Assembly: GCA_963402885.1 (NCBI GenBank)
Contig: OY727101.1
Coordinates: forward strand, 14,856,417-14,920,416
DNA from: Antedon bifida
Taxonomy: Eukaryota; Echinodermata; Crinoidea; Comatulida; Antedonidae
Reading direction: 5' to 3'
Length of the DNA: 64,000 nt
The position numbers and the translations under genes were made by a program. The notes under the pieces were generated by a model. The model was not told where the DNA came from. It did no database searches and saw only the letters and a list, made by a program, of their open reading frames with translations. Each line of letters begins with the position of its first letter. The stretch's first letter is position 1. Of this stretch, positions 55,828 to 64,000 are shown piece by piece.

Positions 55828-58362
55828 ATGTTGGATTCTCTTAAACAATCCGTAAATTTAACCACACAGTGGATGTTGGATGAAACATACCTGTGGTATT
55901 TCTGGCTTCGTGACACAGTTGTGAAAATAACATTTGTTGTCTCAATTTTAGCATTATTGTTTTGGATTTCAACATTTTTGTATGGTAGTTTTTATTATGC
56001 CTACATGCCTACTGCAATACATTCAAGGCCTGTATATTTGACTTTCAGGTAATAAGGAAACACTCCCTGATTTGCAGTTTCTTGATGAAAAGAGTCAGAA
56101 TATTTGTTTAAAGACTTAGTTAGTAGTACAGTAGTACACTTTACAGTACATTGTTCAAAGATGTCGACTAAATATTCATTGTACAATGAAAAATATGTTT
56201 TATTTTAAAATCATTTTATCTACCGTAGGCATTATTCTAAAGGAAATAAAAAAATGTTCATTAAAATAATAATTTCTTTTGAATTGTTTTTATTTTCAGC
56301 CCTTGTGAAGTCTATTCTGGATCCAAAAAATGTCATTTTCCATATGCAAACCTTACATTTGTAACACAATCAAAAACACAGGTAGGCCTACTTCAAAACA
56401 TCAATCATCCACTTCATTGATATTTTTAATTTATTTATTCAATCATTCAATTCAATGGCTTTCTTAATTTTAAATTTCTTTTCTAGTTTCTAATGCGAGG
56501 CCAAAGTTACAACATCTTTTTACAAATGGACGTCCCCCAGTCCCCAACTAATGAAAATCTTGGTAAGTATTGTTAAATCAAAAGCAAAAATATTGAAAAA
56601 TCTTTATTATTATACTTCATTGAATATTATCTCGCTTTTTAATACCATTTCATTTTTCCTTTCTTGTAGGCATGTTTATGATTAACCTGGAATTGTTTGC
56701 CAAGGGTGGAAAAATTGTTGACAAATCATCTCGACCTGTAAGTGATCTATGTCCTCACCATTTACATCCCTAGCTTCCTGACTATTTACAGTACATCCCT
56801 AGCTTCCTGTATTTTGATATCCAATTGCATGTTACAATTGAATCGTTTCAATTGAACAATTTATTTTTCAGGCTTTAATCAAGTATAGGTCTGCATTACT
56901 GAAGTACTTGGAGGTTATGATTTTTTCGCCGTTCTTGATGACGGGCTACAAACATGAAAAAGAGAGTTTAACGGTTGAACTTTACGATAATTTTATAGAC
57001 AATGTGGTAAGTATTGAAAAATGAAGTTTTGGTCCCATTGGGGCTGGGACCTGCAGAAAGTATTGAGACTAGTTAGCCAACAGTGTTCTGGTCAGCCATA
57101 TGTACAGTCAAAGTTTATATTATAATATAAGCAGACAGAAATTGTAAATACATATGGTTTTGTCCTGTGTGATGTCAGTGTAACACATACTGTAAATCGG
57201 TAATTTATATCAATTTTCTTTGTTATTGTAGTATCACCCAATTATTGGAGCAAATCTAATGGTACAAGCGCGTCGGATTGAAATGTACTCTTCTTCATTG
57301 GAAGTTTACGCTCGCTTCAGTGGTCTCAGGTAACATTCAGTGTTTTACTCAACGTATTTGGACGCCATTTTTGAGCGTCCATTTATACCATGTGGTCTGA
57401 TATTGTGTAAATTTGTAAAAACTATCTTTGTCCTCAGGTATTTCATGTTCTTCTGGCCAGTGAGCTCTGCGTTCTTTGGCATTGTGGGGTTCTTCACCCT
57501 ACTTTGTTTTGTCACAGCATTGTCCTGGTACAGATGCATAGGGTTGATATCAAAGCATACACAATCACTGATTCAGGCCTCCGGGCATGGTGGTGGTGGC
57601 CCAGTACAGAATAGGTATGGTGAAAGGCTGCAGCAGGTACAGAGGATGGTGGAACAGGAAAGATTAGGTAAGTGACATTATAGATGTGATATATGAATAG
57701 CATGGTGGAATTAGTTTCAGTGCAAAATAGAATCAATGTGTATAAATGTGTGGGAATAACTCGTGTCTTGCAGCCTAACTGGGCTGAATTGCACACAGGT
57801 GTGAAAGACACATACAAAACAAGCCATATGTGTACACCGGACCTCCATTTTTAAGTCTATATGTACTACCACCTGAACCATGCTCCTCGCATTAACCACT
57901 CAACTTAACTATGTAAGCTACGTTCCTCTTCTTTGTTTTCCATTTGGTACAAGACAAGTATTTCTTATTTTCAATACAGCCGAGATACGAACTAGACCAG
58001 CTCATGTCACTGTTCTGGACACCGCATCAAGCGTTGCACCACCAGTTGGTAGAGTGTCTGGACAACCAAAGGCATCAAGACAGACTCACATGGAAGACGG
58101 AGAGGAAGATGGCACTTTAGCTGCTTCTATCAGACCTAAAAGTAATGTGCAAACACTCCATCAAGGATCAAGACGACCAGATGTTTCAGAAGACACACCA
58201 GTTCATCTCTCAGCAAGTGATAGCAGTGGTAGTAGTGACAGTCTCGTAAGAATGGGGGAAGAGGTTATGGCGGATGTCAATGGTATAAATAATGAACATC
58301 TGATCGAACCAGAAGAAGACGAAGAAGTAACAGTCAGACGTCGAAAACCTTTTGACCAATAA
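55828..58362 (+). CDS. BSCL2: Seipin
   Basis: ER membrane protein that oligomerises at ER-lipid droplet contacts and controls droplet biogenesis. Eight exons: 55828-56048, 56300-56381, 56487-56562, 56670-56737, 56872-57006, 57232-57329, 57438-57667, 57980-58362. They give 430 residues. The N-terminal transmembrane helix (residues about 30-55) ends in the family hallmark FLYGSFYYAYMP. The lumenal beta-sandwich follows. ANLTF keeps the N-glycosylation sequon that corresponds to human Asn88, mutated in motor neuron disease. The second transmembrane helix is FFWPVSSAFFGIVGFF. The cytosolic tail is long, acidic and Ser-rich (DSSGSSDS, EPEEDEEVTV), ending KPFDQ. Start: first ATG of an ORF aligned with the human N-terminus. 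The gene is divergent from the polymerase and convergent with PIGF. AATAAA lies at 58772-58777. Confidence 0.96.
57780..57930 (-). mobile_element. Decayed SINE in seipin intron 7
   Basis: GTGTACACCGGACCTCCATT and CTACCACCTGAACCATGCTC match the SINE body, followed by TTAACCACTCAACTT, a remnant of the tRNA-like head on minus. Confidence 0.6.
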
Positions 58363-58977
58363 ACCACACATTCATTTTTTGCCATTATTGTATTCTAGAA
58401 AATCTAAGTGTGCATATAAGTTTTATATTTTTGCAGTAAAATGAATTTGCAATATTAAATCATATATAAGTAATTGTATCAATTATTGTTTTATACATTT
58501 TTATGTTTAACTAAAACTGTAACTATTGATGAAGTTAATTTGTTATGGTAGGCAATATTTATTTGTTAAATATGTTATTAGGAAAATTATATTACTGATA
58601 TTATTTAAGTTTCCAACACTTTTACTTAAATCTTAAAGGAAGTCTTCATTTTATTGTAATATGCAAAACAAAACTAAATAATGAAAAAATAAGTTAACAT
58701 GGCTAATACATTTGTTATTGGTGATAAAAATGATGAAAGCAGCTGAATCAATAATTAAGCTTTAAAAAAATAATAAAAGTATGTTTTTATTATTTGAGTA
58801 TCGAAGTATGAACTGGTAGAATACAAGACTCCGTTGATATCTTGTTCATCTACTAACTAACTAGATAGTGCTAAAACAAGTCAGTTCCAAGACCAGGGTC
58901 ACCCCAAAATACTAGCTTGTTATGTGGAAAGAATATAGATCAAGAGTGAATGTTCAGCAGAAGAGAGATTTAAGATG
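58363..58977. other. Convergent 3' intergenic region, seipin / PIGF
   Basis: AT-rich 3' UTR sequence of both genes. A plus-strand AATAAA at 58772-58777 and minus-strand signals (TTTATT on plus) at 58786-58791 and 58650-58655 suggest the two 3' ends abut or overlap. No other gene was seen. Confidence 0.55.
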
Positions 58978-61070
58978 TTAGAAAAGTTTTGTCTTTCCTC
59001 TTTGGTATTGTCGAAGCTGCCTTAATCCAGCATGTGCAGTACAGAGAAGTAGTCCTGCCCCGTGGCCAATCACAACACCAATTGAACACGATATGGGCCA
59101 CACCTACATTACCAAAAAAACACATAACATACATAAAACCATTAGAAAGTTCTCATTTCTCATGACAAGGGTTGGAATTCAAGCAAATAAAGAAACTATT
59201 ATTCGGAATAAAATTGTGATTAGGATTTACCTGCCAAGGCCTATCCCAGTCCAGTGGTATCGGTAAAGCTCCTAGCCACGCCCCTAACAGGCTACAACAG
59301 GCAACTGTTAATACATAGCTTTCCACTCCTGGTAAAGTACTGCAAATAAAGCACACAATTAGGCGGTCACCTGACATGTTAGATGATAAAGGTAATTTTT
59401 AAGTTAAACATTGAAATACAGTAATACTTTATTTAAAAGTCACTTACATGGACAGCTTTCATTTTTCTTTTTAAAGCCTTATACTTTACTAAATAAATTT
59501 GCATAACCTTTTATTCTTTACATGGTTTAAATTTCATTAAACAGGTTGGTTTGGAAAAGTGTTATCTTTGGAAAATTATAGGTGGCAGCAAACAGGTTTT
59601 TTTAAAGGCAAATAGAATGTGTACTGTATCTTTATTAAAAATATAGGTGGCAGCAAACAGAGTTTTTTAAAAGGCAAATAATGAATCATGTATCTTTAAT
59701 ACACTGTACTCACCTTCCCACAATTAGTCTATTCCAGGCATCTTGATTAAGTTCATTAATTAATAAACATGGTAAAGAAACTAATGTTGACATTAACACA
59801 GAGAAAACAAATGTCTCTTCTATATTTCTGCAAGAATAAACAATCCATGGTTTGTTATACATTTGTTGAAGGTTATGAAAAATTTGCATAACATGTGGTT
59901 GTGTGAAATATGTGCCAGTCGGGTATTGTTACCTCCGAAGTGCTCAGGGGTGCGCAGTGTGTATCATGGTCAACTTCTGAGCACTCCAGATACTCATATC
60001 ATATTAGGTTTAGGTGATTCTGTTGAATAAAGATTTTGTAATACAATATTCTTTGGTGAGTGATTGAGCAGACAAACTAGTAAGTAAGAAAACAATGGTA
60101 CATTTTTAACATTTAATTTTTGTTAATACTTACTCAAATATATAAGCACCATACAGCACTGAAATGACATGGAAAGCAATACAACTGGCAACGTACAAGA
60201 AGAATAATAAAACTACATTTCTAAACTTGATCCAATAAGAGCTTCTCGTCTGATAAAATATAAATTAATTAATAATGCTTTATTTTACAAGGAGTCACGT
60301 AAGGTACATTAAAATATACTTTTGCTTTATATGTAATATTTAACTGATTTAAATTAATGTGAAAAATTCCCAATATATGTGAACATTTTTTTGGCAAAAA
60401 ACTCAAATATGCGTACTGTAGTTAAACCATACTGCATAGGTATGGTGTTTTACTACGGTAGATCATAAAAGGTTCACTATTATAATATCTCTATGGGTAG
60501 AAATAAATGACTCTCATTCAATATTTTAAAAACAATAGAAGCCTAATAATAATATTATTATTAATAAATATATATTTATTAATAATATTATTATTAATAA
60601 ATATATATTTATTTAAAAAATGAATTATTCATATTTATAATTTAATAATTACTGTAAAGTATGACAAACATACTGTTACAGCGGAGAAAATATTTGTAAA
60701 TGTAATTGATTAAAAAATAAGACTAGAGGTAAGGTGTCGCACATTGCCATTTGTAGGCCCAAAAAACACAAACCTTGTAAATCAATACACCCGTACTACT
60801 GCGATGGCTAGCTGCCTTGCCCACGCCTGCCAACTTGACCAAAACAAACAGCAACATCTGAAACACGGCCCACGAACATGCTAGGGTTTTTAGAAGAAAA
60901 ATAGGAGTATATACTTCCCCAATATCCTGAATTTGTAGGGAAACTAATGCAACAATGATACAAAATACAGATGTGATTGCAGCGAGTAAAGCAAAAGTAT
61001 TAGTTACGGAATATGAGCCGGTTTTTCCATCATTAATTCTGCCCTCAACACTTCCACTGGTGGCTGCCAT
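58978..61070 (-). CDS. PIGF: Phosphatidylinositol-glycan biosynthesis class F protein
   Basis: Multi-pass ER protein that stabilises the ethanolamine-phosphate transferases PIGO and PIGG in GPI-anchor assembly. Five exons: 60774-61070, 60134-60249, 59714-59827, 59231-59339, 58978-59103. They give 253 residues, longer than the 219 of human PIGF mainly at the N-terminus. The diagnostic segment [23 protein letters not shown], split across the last two exons, is almost identical to human. Upstream hydrophobic helices include FALLAAITSVFCIIVALVSL and VLLFFLYVASCIAFHVISVL. Start: the ATG in AACAAGATGGCAGCC (61070) has a strong context; an in-frame ATG at 61139 would add 23 residues and is less likely. 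It lies tail-to-tail with seipin and downstream of SYVN1 on the same strand. Confidence 0.94.
59576..59695. repeat. Two-copy tandem repeat in PIGF intron
   Basis: ATAGGTGGCAGCAAACAG followed by a T-run and AAAGGCAAATA occurs twice about 66 bp apart, both followed by GTATCTTTA. Confidence 0.8.
60540..60615. repeat. AT-only tandem palindrome
   Basis: A unit of about 39 bp, AATAATATTATTATTAATAA plus ATATATATTTATT, is present twice in direct repeat, each itself palindromic, in PIGF intron 1. Capable of forming a hairpin or cruciform. Confidence 0.75.
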
Positions 61071-61807
61071 CTTGTTTACGAGCGAGCGCCCTCTTACGTT
61101 AAAAAAAGTTTTGGCGTACTCATTGGTTGCATGCGACAATTTTTATATTATATTTGTGTTTGAACAGACAAAGAAAATTTGCATAATAAAGAAAGGAAAG
61201 GAAAAAGACAAAATTTGACAACGGAAAAATAAAATTTATTTTTCCATTAATAGGTTAATCAATAAGTTATTTAAAAAGGCAGAGAGAAAATAATTCAAAA
61301 TTTAGTTTCAAAGACAGGTCTATGTTAAAAATGTTTACCAGTTTGTTATTTTTAAAACCTCCCCAACCTCCAATAATTTGCACATACATATATACTTCAT
61401 AAATAAATCATAATAATACTAGGCCACTAGGCCTACATAAGCATACATTTATACAGTACAGTAAAATAAATTGTTTTTCACCTTGTCGGATAAAGAAAAT
61501 CAGTAGTCAGTATCAGTACTGTAGAAACAAGCCTAATAAGATATGCATAACTTTACAATAAAAAAATAATTGCACATATCAAGTCAAAAAAAGAATTATC
61601 CTTAAAACTTAAAAAAGGGGTGGAAAATATGTGATTTAATTACTAAAAATTTACAAACGAAAAAATCCCTCCTCACGAGTGTTGGGCAGGGTGTACTCTA
61701 AACTTTACAACATATAATATTTATTTTATGAATTTTAATTTATGATTATGAATAAAAGAAAACGAAGATAAAAGATAATTTAATATAATCTATGATCTAA
61801 AAACTGA
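61071..61807. other. Intergenic region between PIGF 5' end and SYVN1 3' end
   Basis: Holds the PIGF promoter (just right of 61070) and the SYVN1 3' UTR. TTTATT near 61711-61720 (AATAAA on minus) is a candidate SYVN1 poly(A) signal. AT-rich; the plus-strand ORF at 60955-61218 overlaps PIGF exon 1 and is a shadow. Confidence 0.5.
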
Positions 61808-64000
61808 TCATTGTAACGATGAATCCTCCTCTTGATTGTTTTCACTTTTTTCTAATTGTTCACTAGATAACCTTTGTATTCTACGTCGTCTAATTTCTTG
61901 GTGATCATGCTCCCCAGGAGTCATTTCAAATTCGGGTTCATAATCATCGGAAATAATCTCTGGCACCGGCTCATCTTGTCCGCCAGTTGCTCCTAATACT
62001 GTTGCTGAAAATAGAATTACAAAGTAAAGTTTGTGAACAGTCAAATCTGGACCTTTTCGAATTTTGACAGTCTACCAAAGCCAGATTTTTATAAAAAAGA
62101 ATTACAGTACATCTACCCCTCCTTTGGGATACCCCTAATCAAGGGAAAAACAATTAAGAGGACACTTTCCTGTGAAAAGAACAAGGGGAAATATAGATTT
62201 AGCACTATGGCCAACCCCTAATCAAGGGACATTTAAGAGGACACTTTCCTGTGAAAAGAACAAAGAGAAATATATGTTTTAACACCCCAGCCAATCAATA
62301 TTCAAGGAACGCCTCTAATTTGGGGACACCCTTATTAGGTGGACAATTAGGTGAGTCTCAAGGGATATGGGTTCTACTGGCCAGCTGAATAATAGGGTAT
62401 TTCCTATAGTTGGCAAATGGAATGTGCATATTATCGTATTGTTTATAATTAATTAACCTATACAAAAGAATAATACATACAATCAATTTCAGTTCCTTCG
62501 GTGGAACTATCTGCAGCTGCTGTAGTTTTACTTGTACTTGGTTGAGAATCTAAATCTGAAGTTGCCGAGGCTACTGGTGTTGTCACTGTACTAGTGGCGG
62601 ATACCGTAACAGTAGAAGCCGTACTGCTACTAGCTGGTACATTTATTCTATCAAAAATACAAAGAAATTCAGTGATGCACATAGTGGCGTAATGCAGAGA
62701 ACTAGGGCCCTGGTCACTCCAATACTGGAGGCCTCAGGCATTTTTAGCCCTTTTCAACAAATTTTAATGAATTTCTTCTTGGCACTGCTCAGGGGTTTAG
62801 CCAGAGAGCGCTCAAGTCTAATAGAGTAAAATTCCTCAACTTTATTAGGTCCTGAAGGTGTCCCCTTAATAGAGGTGTTACTGTACTACAAACAAGGCAG
62901 TCTAAAGATTATTTGAAGCAAGTGTATGAATACGTACCCCAGGTTTTGCATTACTGTTGTATACTGTTGTATTTGTATCATAGCTGCATCTAGGAATGTG
63001 TGTATACTACGAAGGCATTCGATCCTCGCCTCCATATGAGATCTTTCCGTACCCTCCATAGCTCGTAATTCTTCATCATTCAAGCCTTGGAAATCTGGAG
63101 GAGGTCTAGGTGGTGGAATACCTGACAAGAGAAATCAAACACAAACACATTTTTTTTTAATCGAAAAACCGTGGATAGCTACATATTATAATGAATGGTT
63201 TTGTGTGATGTTTTTCTTGTTCTTTGTCCACGTTTTTTAATATTGTATTTTTATGGAGACAAAATAAATGAAATGAATAATTAAGTCTGACCTATCTACT
63301 ACAAAAATGTGGAAAATAAAAGCAGAAAGTGCCATTACTTACTAAATGGTGGAATCATAAAAGGTGGAGGCATCATAAATGGAGGGGGCATCATTCCCTG
63401 GAACAGTGGGGGTGGTGCAGTTGTTGTACTATCTGCTTCTGATGTACTGGTAGTGCCTAAATATAAATAAAACATTTAAACAAAGGTAAAAACTGGTGAT
63501 CAACTACAGTAAATTTAATGAAGTCAGTCAGTGTTATTACTTTTTGGGCGGTAGGAAACAAAAGGTAAACTATTTTATTTCAAAAGGCGAAGATTGAATT
63601 GCAAGTTTGCGTTATGGAAATTAAAGTATCAGAGATTACCTACAAGAAATAAAGTGTTTTTGCAAGAAAAGGGAACAATCTCTGTTCAAGCCACTGGGTT
63701 GCCAAAGGCCTCTGTGGTCAGGTTGAAACCTTACCAACCGTACTGGTGGCTACGGCCCTGAGTATGCAAAATAATGTCTTATGTATAATCAATATTCGGA
63801 TACAGCAAATTCATATAGTTTAGGAAGCAAATTTATTTGAAAGTTCCAGTTACCTTGTGTGGCATCTGCATTAGCTTGAGTTTGTGCAGGCTGAGGTGGT
63901 TGTGGAAAAGCCATTCCAGGCTGTGGGAATTGACCAGGCTGCGGAAACTGTGGGAATTGGCCAGGCTGCATTGGAAAAAACGGGAAGCCAGGAAATGGTG
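61808..64000 (-). CDS. SYVN1: Synoviolin / HRD1 E3 ubiquitin ligase, C-terminal part (5' end off the right edge)
   Basis: ER-associated degradation ligase. Only the cytosolic tail is in the window: exons 63854 to beyond 64000, 63343-63456, 62938-63121, 62481-62647 and 61808-62004 (stop at 61808-61810). The first exon is a Pro/Gln/Phe repeat (FPQPGQFPQPG type), followed by the PPPF/MMPPP-rich exon. The exon 62938-63121 has the family signature PPRPPPDFQGLNDEELRAME and then ARIECLRSIHTFLDAAMIQI, very close to human SYVN1. A Ser/Thr-rich linker follows. The terminal EIRRRRIQRL matches human ELRRRRLQKL. The membrane domain and RING finger lie outside the window. Exon phases agree at every junction. 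Confidence 0.94.
62104..62378. mobile_element. GGGGACACTTTCCT-family repeat with internal tandem duplication
   Basis: AAGAGGACACTTTCCTGTGA occurs twice about 95 bp apart (starting near 62156 and 62231), each followed by AAAGAACAA. The outer ends are ACCCCTCCTTTGGGATACCCC and GATATGGGTTCTACTGG. In the last SYVN1 intron. A partial copy is at 62829-62884. Confidence 0.65.
62683..62835. mobile_element. Element related to the GTGGCGTAAC repeat
   Basis: AGTGGCGTAATGCAGAGAACT at the left; the interior (AGGGCCCTGG, AGGCCTCAGGCA, GAGCGCTCA) resembles parts of 24449-24613 in rearranged order. The right end is unclear. In a SYVN1 intron. Confidence 0.45.

Noticed and set aside
60955-61218. 87-residue plus-strand ORF over the PIGF start
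   Set aside because: Antisense shadow of PIGF exon 1 and its promoter.

Overview
The window is an AT-rich (roughly one-third GC by eye), intron-rich animal genome segment. Every recognisable protein is a conserved metazoan gene with short exons and GT-AG introns, and the introns are full of short palindromic DNA transposons and tRNA-derived SINEs. Intron size, repeat style and protein similarity suggest a marine invertebrate deuterostome, perhaps an echinoderm; that assignment is an inference. I saw no bacterial-type, viral or CRISPR content.

Layout, left to right. (1) 1-17,997, minus strand: most of a ZFYVE26/spastizin gene, 29 coding exons, with its 3' end beyond the left edge. A minisatellite occupies 1-366. 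(2) 17,998-35,312, plus strand: two intact tandem legumain genes, each 12 exons and 433 codons. The first is head-to-head with ZFYVE26 across 667 bp. The duplicated unit carried that promoter and a stub of ZFYVE26 exon 1. A decayed third legumain relic lies at 37.0-37.4 kb. (3) 38,603-39,199, minus: an acidic, single-coding-exon protein I do not recognise. (4) 43,291-55,316, minus: canonical poly(A) polymerase (PAPOLA/PAPOLG ancestor type), 23 exons, with tandemly duplicated C-terminal exons. (5) 55,828-58,362, plus: seipin (BSCL2), head-to-head with the polymerase. (6) 58,978-61,070, minus: PIGF. (7) 61,808-64,000, minus: the C-terminal part of SYVN1/HRD1, whose 5' part lies beyond the right edge.

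Functional grouping: spastizin (autophagic lysosome reformation) faces legumain (lysosomal asparaginyl endopeptidase). Seipin, PIGF and HRD1, all ER-membrane proteins, are neighbours. From memory, the human orthologues lie on 14q (ZFYVE26, LGMN, PAPOLA), 11q12-13 (BSCL2, SYVN1) and 2p (PAPOLG, PIGF), so this looks like a preserved pre-duplication linkage group.

Main unusual points: a DUF547-like domain inside ZFYVE26; legumains lacking the usual Asn activation site; a palindromic transposon family of at least 17 copies that carries CArG-box sequences; a nested transposon that shows its TA target site; decayed tandem copies of a polymerase exon inside its own intron; and a C-terminal exon array in the polymerase. 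Exon boundaries were read by eye from splice sites and checked by reading-frame continuity.
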